NCBI GenBank assembly: GCA_018894105.1
Contig: CM032123.1
Span: 6,759,001 to 6,823,000 of the forward strand
Direction of reading: 5' to 3'
DNA: 64,000 nucleotides
Source: Jacaranda mimosifolia
Taxonomy: Eukaryota; Streptophyta; Magnoliopsida; Lamiales; Bignoniaceae
The first letter of the stretch is position 1, and each line of letters starts with the position of its first letter. The position numbers and the translations under genes were made by a program. Under the pieces are notes generated by a model that saw only the letters and a program-made list of their open reading frames with translations, was not told the DNA's origin and searched no databases. Shown here piece after piece: positions 36,452 through 48,762 of the stretch.

Positions 36452-37653
36452 TAGAGGTGTCAAATGAGCTGGGCCGAGCCAGCCCGGCTCGTTTAACAAA
36501 CGGTTAATGGCGGTCTCGGGCCGAGTCGGGCCGGCTCGCGGGCCGTTCACGGTTCGGACCGTGACGGGCTGAAAATTGAAAAGTCCGGCTCGACTCAAAA
36601 CCAACCCACTATATAGGTGAGCCGATTTATATATGAGCCGAGCTAGGCGGTCCGGCTCGCGGGTTGGCCCGCGAGTTTCTGTTTTTTTTTTTTTTTTTTG
36701 AAAATGAATTTAAAATTTTGAATTTTTATATTTATGTGATTATTAATATTTTTTTCAACACTTATACTTTTTTAAAAGACTTAATAATTTATACTTATGT
36801 GATTTTTAATATTTTACAACACTTAAATTTTTATAAAAACTTAGAAATTTATACTTATATATTTTTTTTTATCAATTATATTTTTCCAAAAACACCACCA
36901 AATAAGGTGGTGAGGGGTTTGGCATGGACCCCTTTACCCGTCATTAATTTAGAAAAAATAATTACATAGAGGTGAATTTGACCAAACCTCTAAATGAAAG
37001 TACATAATAATAGCAAAAAATAAATAAACAACTTTGTAATATCTAAACATCTAAACATGTTCAATGATAAACCGATCATTCACTCAAGTGATCTAAATCA
37101 CTCTCGAATTGAGATGCGATGGTGGATGCAGTTTCAAGCCATTTTTCATCGTCTTCTTCAAATTGAGGCAATATGGTCTTCACCTTTCTCAATTTTTTCT
37201 TATAATTTATAATTTAAAAATTAAAATTTCTTAATTATTGATTTATACATTTATAAAGTAATAAATTATAAATTATAAATTATACATTCTTAATTATAAA
37301 TTATAAATTTATAAATTTTTTAAAATTAATAATTTGTAATTTGTAATTTAAAAATTAATAATTTATAATTTATAATTTAAAAATTATAAATTCTTAAATT
37401 TTTAAAAATTATAATTTATAATTTAAATTAAAAAAATATTGCGGGCTAATCGGGCTAGCCCGCGAGCTGGGTTAGCCCACGGTCCTTCACAGTCCGCTGG
37501 CTGAGCCGATCCCAGGTTGCAAAATTTAAGCTCGAGACTAGTTTTCAAGCGAGCCGGTCTAGCCCAGCCCATATAAAAAATTTAAACGAGCCGAGTTGGG
37601 CCGATTTTTTTTGCAAGTCGGGTCGATCCGCCCGGCCCGTTTTGACACCTCTA
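36452..37653. mobile_element. hAT-like element inside the Tat gag gene, 1202 bp
   Basis: Terminal inverted repeats TAGAGGTGTCAAATGAG / CGTTTTGACACCTCTA, and a perfect 8-bp target duplication GGCACTCT (36444-36451, 37654-37661). Ends are packed with GGCTCG/CGAGCC words. Minus strand about 37090-37200 encodes a coding-like tail (EEDDEKWLETASTIASQFES, then SDLDHLSE and a stop), perhaps the last exon of an ancestral transposase or a captured gene. The rest is A+T-rich. Confidence 0.88.
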
Positions 37654-38789
37654 GGCACTCTCAATGGTGTGTACTAACTGAATTTTTGTCTGGGAGGAGA
37701 TTTTTGGTGATCTTTTTCATATCGCGATCCCCTATGATCTTCCTGGTCTTCACGACCTTGTTTTCTATCCTTGGCCATATTTTTTGTCCACTCCTCATCT
37801 TTTATGTTGTCAATCTCTTTTTCTTGCACATATTGCTGAGCCATCTGCATGAGTTCTTCCAAGTCCCTTGGTGGCATCCTTGCTAGCACTAAGGTAAAGG
37901 GTCCTTTCTTAAATACTTGAATGAGGATGCTAGTCATCATTCCTATGTTCAGATCTTGCACTTCTAAGGTTTCATTATTAAATCAATTCATGAAAGCCCA
38001 AAGCAACTCTTCTTCTCCTTGCCTTATAGTGAACAAGTAAGTGACTAATCTTTTAGCCTTCTTCTTGCTGGCAAAGTGATATAGAAATTTTCGGTACATC
38101 TGCTCATACGATACAACTGTTCCAGGCGGTAAGGCAGTGAACCACTCCTGAGCCTTCCCATACAAAGTAGTGATAAAGACCCAACAATTGAGTGCATCTG
38201 ACAGTCCATAAAGCTGCATTATGTGTTCAAATGAAGTTAGATGTTCTTGAGGGTCTAAATTTCCATCATATCTTGGTAGCTCAGGGACTTTGAAGTTGTG
38301 TGGCACAGTTTCCACGAATATATCCATGCAAAAGGGGGATCCTCTCTTTTGCAAAGTAGGACCTTATGCAGCTCACCTCCTTATTTCTTCTTACCTCCGA
38401 GTAAGTTGTTCTGATTCCTCCATTTGATAGCTTTCCTCGGCATCTTCCTCTAGTGTTAATTGTTTCAAAGACCTGTCTATTTTTCCAGTTTCATTTTCCA
38501 TTGGAGTTTTACTCTGGACCTCTTCTGGCGAACTTTCTCGGGTCTAATCTTGTGGTGATGTTCCTTGGTTTCTTTTCTGAGCACCTATGTCGGGCTCTAT
38601 ATCTTCTTGGAACAACTTCTTTCGTAAAGGTCTTGATTCTCCTTCTAGTTTAGAGTTCAACTTCTGCACTAAAGATTCAACCATTATCTGCAATTGTTCC
38701 TCTATTAGTTGGTAGACCTTAGATGTCGGCGTACCTTTAGTTATGTTTTCTTCGTTTCCTGGGTTGCCAGTACGCACAGTATGTCTCAT
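37654..38789 (-). pseudogene. gag: Tat gag, broken
   Basis: Three minus-strand segments in order: 38544-38789 (polar N-terminus), 37983-38354 (Retrotrans_gag core PELPRYDGNLDPQEHLTSFE, WFTALPPGTVVSYEQM) and 37674-37961 (FKKGPFTLVLARMPPRDLEE, then a basic tail). Stops and frame changes separate them. The hAT at 36452-37653 cuts the gene just after the basic tail. Confidence 0.82.
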
Positions 38790-38887
38790 TTCAGGGGAAG
38801 ATATTAGGACATTCTCATCCTAATTTTCTTGCCCTTGCATGTCTTCCGAATATGTCATCTTGTTATATCTCACTTCTTGATCTCAGT

Positions 38888-38905
38888 TCCCACATACGGT
38901 GCCAA
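38888..38905 (-). other. Primer binding site of the Tat element
   Basis: Minus strand TTGGCACCGTATGTGGGA begins one base after the 5' LTR. It matches the TGGCGCCGTxTGTGGG type of primer site common in Tat-clade elements. Confidence 0.7.
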
Positions 38906-38906
38906 C

Positions 38907-39355
38907 TGATGTTGCATAAAATAAAATCAATATTAAATTTGAAAAGCAGGCACTAAATCATAGAAGGAAAACAAGATTCCATTAAGATAGAATAAGGTCG
39001 TTACAATTAGACGTGTAATAGAAATTTAGATCCAATACACAAAGTTTAAGATCAGCTATCTATTCTATTTTTTCCCCCGGAGCCTCCTTTCTAAATGGCA
39101 TTTCTTGGGTATTTATAGGCAAGAACATGGTACTTGTCAAGTGCTAAATGTCGCCACATGTTCCATGATCGATGGTCTTCCTTTCTAGGTCGTACATCAG
39201 TCCTTGTGTTATTTTGCTTGTTCTGATAATGTCATGTGTTGATCAATTGTTTGTGACGCAAGTCTAATAGACCCCTGGGTCAGGTCGGGTCGTTAATCTT
39301 TCCCAAGATGGGTGAAATTTTCTTTTAAAAGGCTCTTTTTCTTTTATCATCATCA
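38907..39355 (-). repeat. 5' LTR of the Tat element
   Basis: 449 bp, TGATGTTGCATAAAAT to TTATCATCATCA. It pairs with 28175-28613. Target duplication copy GAGTG at 39356-39360. Confidence 0.88.
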
Positions 39356-39637
39356 GAGTGGTTAATTAATTGATTCAATAACATCAATTTTACACTTGCA
39401 TGTGTGAAATTTAAAATTCAAATTTTAATAAATCCTTAATATATATACGCGTATAATTAAAAAAGTGAAATGGACTTGACTATAAAAATCTGTCCTAGTT
39501 ATATTGATCCTTGTGTGTGTGTCTTTTTTTTTTTTATTCAATTTTTTTTTCTTCTCTTTTGTCTCTCTCTCCCAAAAGTTACCCGTGGTAGCAAAGTTCT
39601 AGCCAATTAGGAAGATGGCGTAACATTGTTTGCAGTC

Positions 39638-40443
39638 TAGGGGTGTAAACGAATATTAAACGAATCGAATACATTATTTTCATATTCGCATCCGTTTAAC
39701 TTTTCGAATATTCGGATACGAATATGGATTTGACAAATATTTAAAAATGATATCTGAATTCGTATCCGTCGGATATCAGTCGAATTCGAATATATCTGTA
39801 TTCAATTATAATTATTAAAATGTATTCATATTTGATAAAATTTATCCGTATTTGAATTATTTTTTTATATTTATATTCGATGATAATTATTTAGATATCT
39901 ATTTACGAATATCCAAATACGTGAATCTATGAACCTATAAAAATATATATTTTAATTAATAGAAGGAACTGTACAATTTCATTAAAAAGAAAACAATCAG
40001 ACAAATAGCATAATTTTTAATTAATAATTGACTTAATAATTGATTATTAGTACTAATTAATATTAATAATGACATTTAAGTGTATTAATTATGAAGTCAA
40101 CCAGCAATAATTATGTTGATTACCTTTATTCTTCAATTTTTTCTCTATATTATAATAATTTTTAAAATTTCTTTTTCTTCCCAATTTTTCAATTATAATT
40201 TATATATATACATATATGGACTATGAAGTTTTTATTGAAAAATATAAATAATATATTATTTAATAAATATATATTTGGATCGGATATTAAACAGATTGGA
40301 TACGCATTTATCCGTATCCGTTTATAATCGAATATCTACTAATCGAATACGAATAATATCCACTTTAAATGGATGCACATAAATTTTGTATGGATACGAA
40401 TGCAAACGGTAAATGAATTTTTGAATATCCATTTACAGCCCTA
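39638..40443. mobile_element. hAT-like element, 806 bp
   Basis: Ends TAGGGGTGTAAACGAATAT / ATATCCATTTACAGCCCTA. Target duplication GTTTGCAG (39628-39635, then two extra bases) against GTTTGCAC (40444-40451). Copy A shows the empty site TTGTTTTGCACACC. Sub-terminal GAATATCC/GGATACGAAT hexamer arrays are of the same family as the larger element at 46836-50270. Non-coding. Confidence 0.78.
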
Positions 40444-40667
40444 GTTTGCACACCTTTGGTCTACAGATATTTGTTTAGTATTATTTAACTAAATTAATGA
40501 CTTCAAATTTAAATATAATAAATGGCTTCAAATTAAATAATGCATCTAATAGAGGAATTTGTTATTAAACTAAATGTTTATGCATCAATAAAATTTGAAT
40601 CATTTTTTTTTAAACTCAAAATTATATTTTTGCCATTTGGACGAGACTTGATCAACTCGACATATTC

Positions 40668-40799
40668 TTTCTTTCTTTCTTTCTTTCTTTCTTTTTTTCA
40701 TACACATGCACGCATATCAGGAGCATGTTAGGGCTTGAACTTCTGACCTTCCACATTATATGAAAAACTTATGCCACTAGGCCACAGACCACTTGACTG
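40668..40799 (-). mobile_element. tRNA-derived SINE
   Basis: A 132-bp insert with a perfect 13-bp target duplication ACTCGACATATTC (40655-40667, 40800-40812), absent from copy A. On the minus strand: box-A-like GTGGCCTAGTGGCATAAG, box-B-like AAGTTCAAGCCC, and a (GAAA)n 3' tail (plus-strand TTTC repeats at 40668-40694). Related to the SINE at 6632-6716. Confidence 0.85.
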
Positions 40800-41667
40800 A
40801 CTCGACATATTCGGTGAATAGGTTTTTACCAGTAATTTTGCGATGAGTAGGCAGTGTGCCATTTCTAGCAAGATTAAGGGCCCAAGTCATGAAACATCAA
40901 TTATATAATGCTGATAAAAATAAATTGTTATTTTTTGATATACTACAGCCATTATTTTAATGTCATTTTTTATTTTAATATTTACATGTAGTTGTTATTG
41001 TTAATTTCCACTGCAAGAAAAGACATGCTTTTTTTTGTAGCGACGCGATGTATACATGTATAAATGTATTGGTATTTTTCAATATTAATAAAAATTAATT
41101 AATGATCAATACCGACAAATTCAACAGTCACTATTATACTTGCAAAAATAATTATCAGAACAGCTGAACGTTATTACTTCACATATTTATATGTATACAT
41201 AATACTAATGATAACTATCACATTGTTATTTATGTAGTTAAATTTCATTATGGATAATTTTTACCTGCTAGCATCGACCATGTGTTATGCATTTATGGGA
41301 AAAAATAATATATATTCACTACCAAAAAAATTAGATACTGCTATGGATAAATTGTTACAAAATCAATTTCATATCATAGTTATAATTTTATAACTATAAA
41401 TTTTCGTAATAAATATATATTTTTTAAAATTACAAGCAACAAATATTATTAGTTATCAATCTATGGTCTTGTATGTCCGAAGCGACACAAATTGGTTATG
41501 CTTTCTCATAGGATTGGTTACATTGTAATGAGAGTTAACTACGAAATCATTTATTTTAAATTTGGCTAGAACAATCTTGTAACTAAAGTTATGAATTTTT
41601 AATATTAGCTATGAATTAATTATAGTTTATGCTTTAGTTTTTTTATAAGGATTTTGTTTTAAGGAAA

Positions 41668-41858
41668 CTAGCATGTGCCCGGTGCGATGCAATAAAAAGA
41701 ATTCTTATTATTGAAAAATTTTATTTTATAATAATATTTATTTTATTTTATGTGATTCAAAATGAATCATAATTATTTTGAGTACTTAAAAAAATCTATT
41801 ACTAATTAAATACAATGATATGAATATTTCAATTTAAAGATATTATGTTTGAAGATAA
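41668..41858 (-). mobile_element. Helitron-like 3' end, interrupted (copy B)
   Basis: Counterpart of 17059-17247. Minus strand ends TTGCATCGCACCGGGCACATGCTAG then T. It is cut by insertion of the Del-like LTR at 41859. Confidence 0.55.
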
Positions 41859-44749
41859 TGTGGTGGCCCACTTAGGATAACCTCTAAACCGAAATGCCAC
41901 CAATTCAGACCTAAGTCATGCCATATATAATAACCGATAGGCCCATAAAATTTCAACAAAACTCATAGATACCAACATACTTCAAACTTAAAGTAATGCT
42001 ATCTGAGTACCATATTACATGCCAAGTATTTCAACAGCATTCATCAATCTAAAATTTTAAGCCATGATTAAGTAAAACCCCAAAGCGACAAATCATGAAA
42101 CACAATATATACATGCCATAAATTTCAAATTCAAACTTGACATCTCATAATGTCTCTAATCTAAAGCTTATCCAGTAGGTGAACCTATAAGTACACATAT
42201 TCACCAACACCATTACAAAGTAATTCCATCGGCCAAATCATAGGCTCTCATTCCACTTTCATGCCTATCTGGGAAGGAAAATAAAAGAATAAGAGAAAAG
42301 TAAGTCCAAAGGACTTAGTAAGGGATAATTCAATAACAATCAGAACGGATCTATCGAAAAAGAAATAATTCAATAGAATATTAACTAACTAGACAACTCA
42401 ATTAGAACCTGAATATGCCAAAACGTAAACACTTATTAGATTCAACAAAGGGAAACCTCTCCTTCCTTATTGCTCCATGAACAGAGTACAAACATATAGA
42501 GTACAATCGAAGCAAAACAAACCCAAGCATCATATGCAATCCAAATAAACCCAAAACATAACATGCATATCAGATTCTCCTTATTCTTCCTTTCCAGAGC
42601 ATAAATTCAAGCATGACAGCTCGACAGATAATAGAACATAACAGATGCCCAAGCATACCAGTCAGCACATCATTGGTACCTAAGCGTATCGTTCAGCGTA
42701 TCATAAACAGCCATGAGTACGCTTAGCGTGTCCCAGGTATCGAAGCATCTCGCTGGGATTAGCCCTTGGCCCATACAGAAATTTTCCCCGTACATGCCAA
42801 TAACTAATTTTGCTAGGGCCAAACAATAATGTTCATAACAATTCAAATAAGCCGACAAAGTCAAACAAATGGTATACAAAGCGATTCAAATATGCCGACA
42901 AGGCCAACAGTCATTATACAAAACAAAAAAGCTAAGCATGAGTGGGTTGACAAGAACAAATATCAACAAAATAATAGGAAGCCAACAAGGCTGGGGATTA
43001 CACAGAACGATAACAGATAACAAAACGATAACAGATAGGACAAAATCAGAGTTCTGGGCGCCAGAACGGACATGATCAAGTATGACAGGTAGACTTAATG
43101 AAATTCATACAATCAAGGAAAAACCCATATAGGGCGTATGGAACATTTAATATATAGTTCATTAAAGGCTTCAGACGATTCCACGAATTCAAATAATCAT
43201 GAGATTCGAACAATCAAGACAATCACTTCCCAGAAACAAAATAAGTTTAACCATTATAGGGCGTACAAGACAAGTACCAAATTAGTGGACCCTCACAGGG
43301 GTATACGAAGCAAATACCAGGTAGGTTAGACCTTCACCTCAATAGCCACCGATATGCTATCACAGTCTATGATATGTGGGACCCAGCTCCTTGTCACCTA
43401 ATCAAAAGTACAAATTTACTGTCAAAATCCTCATTTTGACCCCATAATCACAATTATATGGATAATAGTCTAAAATTGATCGTTATACAGTTAATACGAT
43501 ATTTAGGGTTCACTTTTGGACATTATCGATAGGGAACACGTAATTACGCCGTAAATACAGGAATACGAGGTTCATATTTGTTTCGATAATTAACCTTGCA
43601 ATGTCTCACAAATTTGATAATAATAGCCCAATTATCATTAAGAATCCAATCTTTGTCACTTAGGTCTCAAATCCATAAAATTAGGGTTTTGATCATCTAA
43701 TTAACCCAATTAACCAAGGTTATCATATGATAATGCAAATCCAGGTCCACTAATCTTATATAAATATACATACATGTCTCATGTCTAGGTCTCATTTCAA
43801 ATCTTTCTATTTGTTACAAAAATACATGAATTGAACAAAGAATCTCAAGAACAATATTAACATATCCAACCCCAAATTCCAACTTATATACCAAATCTTG
43901 TTATCGGGGCACAATTGTCACAAACCAACTTCGCATGCACAATCACTGCGACGAGCCGAGAAAACTGCCTCAGAACCACCGTCGCCGGCCACAAGAGTTG
44001 CTCTCACCACCACTAGTAGATTCAAGTTCAAGTTCAAGTTCTACTGCCGAATTGCTCGTCAATTGGAGCTTGAAAGCCTCAACGCCACTACCTTCGCCAT
44101 GGCTATTTTTTCCAAATTTTGCCACCAAAAACTGTTCAATTTTGAAATTGAAGGTACCAAAATACTTCCTAAGATGAGCTCTACAAAACCCATACCACAA
44201 ACTCAAGCCTCCACCACTACTCCGCCATGCTCACCACTTACCGCCATGACTCGATTTCGTGTTTTAACATTCCAATGGTCGACTGGTTAGAACAAGTTGC
44301 ATCTGATATCAATGGATTTCTAGGGAGGTAAGAAAGACGTTGTCGGCTTTTTTTTTTTTTTTAGCCATCGTCGGTGATGATCACTGGAAAAGATGATGTG
44401 GGTATGTGGTGAAGAAATGAAGAAAATTGAGGAGGGGTGTTGCTATTTAAAAACAACTTTTAGAAATTTCAAATTGACCCCTCCCAACTTCTTACAACTT
44501 TCGATTGAGTCCTCAAATTTTTTAACCATATTTCAATCGACCCCCAGCTTCATTAGTGCCTTGAATTTGCCCACTTGAGCTAAAATAATTCTTTGTTCAC
44601 CCCCAAAACTTTTAATGGTGATATAATTAAGTCTTTACTATTCATATTTTAACCCCCAAAACTTTTAAAATTGAAATAAATTTAGTAAAACTCGCAAAAA
44701 TAATATTAAATAAAATTTTACCAATTAAGTGATTTCTAAGGGTGTTATA
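41859..44749 (-). repeat. 3' LTR of the Del/Tekay-like element
   Basis: 2891 bp. Plus-strand ends TGTGGTGGCCCAC and GGGTGTTATA, so on the minus strand the LTR opens TATAACACCC, with the expected TG decayed to TA. It lies next to the purine tract. Its first 2.0 kb also appears as 17248-19250. Confidence 0.88.
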
Positions 44750-44765
44750 GATCTCCCCCTTTTTA
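44750..44765 (-). other. Polypurine tract
   Basis: Minus strand TAAAAAGGGGGAGATC ends at the first base of the 3' LTR. This is the plus-strand primer site and fixes element orientation. Confidence 0.8.
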
Positions 44766-46183
44766 AAGAATCTAGTCCCCAGATTCTCACCTGAGTACTG
44801 GAAGAGTTCGAGGTATTGTTGGCGCATGAGATTCTCTTGCTCCCAAGTTGCTTCTTCTACAATATGGTTGCACCATAACACCTTTACTTGAGGAATCCTC
44901 CGATTCCTAAGCTCTCAAAACTTTCGGTCCAAAATATGAATTGGTTGTTTTTCATAAGCTAGATCTCTTTTCAGTTGCATATGTTTAAGTGAAATGACAT
45001 GAGAAGGATCAGGATAGTACTTTTGAAGCTGTGATACGTGAAAGATATCATGAATTCTCGTCAAGCCTTGGGGTAGTACCAGACGGTACGCTACTGGTTC
45101 GATTCTTTCATAGATTTCATAGGGACCAATTTGCCTTGGACTAAATTTCCCACCTTTACCGATCCTTGGAACACCTTTTTCTTGGGAACACTTTGTGAAA
45201 CACTCGGTCACCAATTTGGAATTCCAAATCTTTTCTTCGCTTGTCTGCATAACTCTTTTGTCGATCTTGAGTAGCCTTCATCCTTTGTTTAATTATGTGT
45301 ACTTTCTCAATAGTTTCATGAATCATTTTTGGTCTTACAGTTCTTAATAACTTATCAGTGTGATTCTTGTATTCCTCAAGATCCCAATGCAATGGAGATC
45401 GACACTTCTGCCATATAATGCCTCATACAGAGCCATCTGGATAAAAGACTGGTAATTGTTATTGTAGGTGAATTCAATTAAAGGAAAGTGCTGATCCCAA
45501 CTTCCGCTGAAATCCATGACACAAGCTCGTAGCATATCTTCTAGTATCTGAATGATCCTATCTGATTGTCCATCCGTTTGAGGATGGGCGGTAGAACTGA
45601 ACCGCAACCTCATCCCAATATGTTATTGTAAACTTTTTCAAAGTCTCGAGGTGAACTTTGAATCTTGATCTGACACGATACTAACTAGAACTCCACGTAA
45701 TCTGACTATTTCCTTAACATATTACCCTGCCAATTTTTCAACCTTGTACTGTGTTCTGACTGGCAGGAAATGAGCCAACTCGGTCAATCGATCTACTATT
45801 ACCCAAATGTTGTCGTATCCTCCTTAGTCTGTTGGCAAACCTGTTATGAAATCTATAGTAACCTGCTCCTATTTCCAATCAGGGATTGAGTGTGTTTGTA
45901 GCGACCCTGACGGTTGTGGGTATTCTGCTTTCACTAGCTAGCAGGTCAAACAATTCCGCACATAGTTTGCAACATCTCTTTTCATCCCATTCCACTAGAA
46001 ATATTTTTTCAAATATCCATACATCTTTGTGCCTCTCGGATGTATCGTATATCTTAACTCATGCGCCTCATTCAACAATTTCCCTTTTATTTCTTTGAGC
46101 ACACATATTCTTTTTTGGGATAGGAGAGTACCTTGGCTATCAGTGCTGAACTCATACCCATCATGACTTTCGGTTACTCTCTT
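44766..46183 (-). pseudogene. pol: Del integrase with chromodomain, broken
   Basis: Integrase core near 45900 and below: EQVTIDFITGLPTD (catalytic Asp), NIWVIVDRLTELAHFLPV, then SSTAHPQTDGQSDRIIQILE (45344-45613, catalytic Glu region), HFPLIEFTYNNNYQSFI and the C-terminal GPYEIYERIEPVAYRLVLP. A chromodomain ends the protein (PIHILDRKF, stop, ELRNRRIPQVKVLW, EEATWEQENLMRQQYLELF), the part that steers chromovirus integration. Several TAG stops sit where Trp or Gln is expected, and there are shifts near 45160 and 45345. Confidence 0.85.
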
Positions 46184-46827
46184 CTATTCCAATATCCAAT
46201 TATCATTATCTTGGGCTTGTTGTATTTCATCATACAACTCAAGTTGCATTCGTACTCCTGCAATCCAAGCTCGTTGTTTCATTCTTGATATAATGTCTAC
46301 CTTTATACTTTCTAGGGCTCTTGTTCCCAATAAATGAGCCATTCCAATCGTTCTTCTTAAAGCATTGGCCACTACATTTACCTTTCCTAGGTTGTGGGCG
46401 ATAGAAAAGTCATAACCCTCAAGAAATTCCATCAATCTGCGTTGTCTTATGTTTAGATCCTTCTGCGAATGCAAATATTTGAGACTTTTGTGGTCCGTGT
46501 ACACATCAAACATGGCCGTATAGAGATAATGTCTCCATTTTGACAATATAAAAATAATAGAAGCCAGTTCCAGGTCATGGGTTGGGTAACTTTCCTCATG
46601 CGGTTTCAGCTTTCTGGATGCATTAGCGATACACGCCCTTTCTGCATCAACACGCACCAAGCCCCTTGTTAGAAGCATTCGTATATACAATGAATCCTTG
46701 TAATCCATTTGGAAGGGCCAAAACTGGAGTCATAGTAAATCGATTTTTCAACTCTTGAAAACCTTTCTCACAATCGTCATTCTAGTCAAATGGTTAATCT
46801 TTCTGGGTCAACTTAGTCAATGGACCA
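46184..46827 (-). pseudogene. pol: Del RNase H, broken
   Basis: Opens with AGPLTKLTQKD at the insertion site. 46184-46708 continues open: YPTHDLELASIIFILSKWRH, VYTDHKSLKYLHSQKDLNIR, RRLMEFLEGYDFSIAHNLGK and ANALRR (usually ADALSR). The catalytic Asp of TDHKSL is kept. It is separated from the RT by the hAT at 46836-50270. Confidence 0.85.
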
Positions 46828-47954
46828 GCTATTATTAGGGTTGTAAACGGATATAAAACGGATTGGATAGACTGTATCCGTATCCGTTTAAGTTTTACAA
46901 TATCCGTATCCGTATCCGTATCCGTATTCGATGAATATTTTTTAATAACATCCGAATTCGTATCCGTCGGATATTATCCGAATTCGGATATATCCGTATC
47001 CGATTATAATTATTCCGAATATCCGTTTATAAATATCTGAATATCCGAATCCATTAACTTATAATAAAATGCATATTTTTTTCTAACAAATTTCATTTAA
47101 AAAATAATCAAATAAATAACATAATAAAATATAGAAGAAAAAAAAAACCCAACCAATAAAATTAGCATACTCCTAAGATCAAACAAATATACAAATCTCC
47201 TCAAGAATCAAAAGAAATAACAATTTTCAATACATAATACAATAATACAAAAGGAACAAAATAAAGGTTCATTTCAATACAAGAAAAATCTTCATATAAT
47301 CCAACAACACGACCATGCTTGAACTTCTCATCTGTTTAACACTGCAAAACATAACAAAAAAAAAATATCACTGATAAAGTTTAAGAGATTATCTATTAAA
47401 GGGGGGAAAACACTCTATAAGAACTTATAACATAATTTACAAATAATCTCAAAAATAAAAATAAAAAAAAGTAAAGAGAAAGTACACCAAAAGTAACCAT
47501 TAAAGCATCACAATAATTGGCACCATGTATTCCAAAAGTTCAATCAATTATACCTATAAAAAAGTATATATTAGCCTACATTTATATGTTGATATATAAA
47601 GAAAAAAATTAAATAAATGAAAGAAATACTCATTTATTGTTCACTAGTAACTCGAAGATTTGGAGTATGTGACATAATTCAATAATTTCTTTTTCAAAAA
47701 CCTGTTGAACGGTAAAAAAAATAATCAAACATTGCCCAAAAATAATTTACACTAAAATAACTACATAATTCATAATCACAATTTATATAATTATAACTTT
47801 AACACAAAAATAATTTACCTTTGACAATGCCCAAAAATGTAAAATTTCAAACCTGCACAATTAAATAAAACATCAATATAATTTAATTATAAAAAAATAA
47901 AAATAAAAAGGGACGAGAGACAAAAATAAATAAAAATAGAAAGGGGGGGTTAAG

Positions 47955-48290
47955 AGTCTGGAACCAGAGCTTCTGGAACTAGCAACTTCTGGTTCCAGAA
48001 GCTGGACTGTTGGTTGCAGCTTCTGGACTGCTCCAACTTCTGGTTCCAGAAGTTGGAACCAGAAAATGGCCGCCAGCTTCTATTGGTTCCAGATTTGCTG
48101 GCCGCCGAGGTTGCTGGCCGATGGAGAGGCCAGCCCTGTCGCCTCCCGGCAGCTTCTTGCCGGCGCTTTTGCCGGCGAGAGGTAGCTACATGAAAATCAA
48201 AAAAAAAAAAAAATGAGAGAAGGGAAGAGGAGTACCGTGTGGCTGCTGTAGAGTGAAAGAGGGAGATGAAATTGAAATGTAAAATGGGAG
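47955..48290 (-). other. GC-rich gene-like patch inside the hAT
   Basis: Far richer in G+C than its surroundings. On the minus strand a pyrimidine-rich leader-like stretch (TCATCTCCCTCTTTCACTC) is followed by GCCGGC-rich sequence and by repeated self-complementary CTTCTGGTTCCAGAAG words (about 47980-48065). It may be a captured host 5' UTR/first exon or simply part of the element. No product can be named. Confidence 0.35.
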
Positions 48291-48762
48291 GTAGGGTTTG
48301 GTGAATAGTGATTTGGTTATATTTTTTATTTTTATATTTTATTTTGATAATTTTTATTTTATTGTAGTAATTAATTTTTAAAAATTTTAAATTTAATTAT
48401 TCATCAATTTGTTATATATGACTCTAATTCATATTTTGATATTTAATATTTTTGCATATTATATTTTAATGTAAATTTAAAAAATTAGTTTTTACGATGG
48501 CTATTTAATATTGACATTTAATTTTAGATATATAGATATAACAATGTTAATCAATAAAATATTCTCTATTATTAATATTTTGGGGTTTAAAATTTATAAA
48601 ATCATGAGATTTTAGAATTTAGAGTTTAAGTTTTATATTTAGATAAATTTTATTACTTTTCTAAATTAATAATAGTACAACTCTACAAAAAATAAAATTA
48701 TGAAATGATATTTTCATCTTATATTACATGTATATAGTTAGATATTGTAAAATATTTAAAAA

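Larger units (their letters stand above)
28175..39355 (-). mobile_element. Ty3/gypsy Tat-clade (Retand-like) retrotransposon
   Basis: An 11.2-kb element with 0.44-kb LTRs at both ends (TGATGTTGCA...CATCATCA) and a target duplication GAGTA/GAGTG (28170-28174, 39356-39360). Copy A has the empty site TTGAGTGGTTAA. On the minus strand, from the right: 5' LTR, primer site, gag, protease, reverse transcriptase, RNase H, a second archaeal-type RNase H, integrase, then an antisense gene and the 3' LTR. The double RNase H, missing chromodomain and antisense gene before the 3' LTR point to the Tat clade, near Retand/Grande. All frames are broken, and a 1.2-kb hAT (36452-37653) splits gag. Confidence 0.88.
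19251..43860. repeat. Tandem duplication, copy B (24.6 kb with insertions)
   Basis: Second copy of the 11532-19250 unit in direct orientation, swollen by insertions at 19432-22106, 24257-25159, 25859-26718, 28175-39355, 39638-40443 and 40668-40799. The 6-bp word CATATC is shared by the unit start (11532-11537), the junction (19251-19256) and the point where homology to copy A ends (43861-43866), which is microhomology at the breakpoint. Confidence 0.85.

Noticed and set aside
43898..44290. 130-codon frame in the 3' LTR
   Set aside because: Same GC-rich LTR zone as above, with no homologous frame in the other LTRs and no recognised domain.
47955..48216. Small GC-rich coding frame with PPGSFLPALLPARGS
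   Set aside because: Short, full of palindromic words, inside a hAT; kept only as a possible captured fragment, not as a gene.
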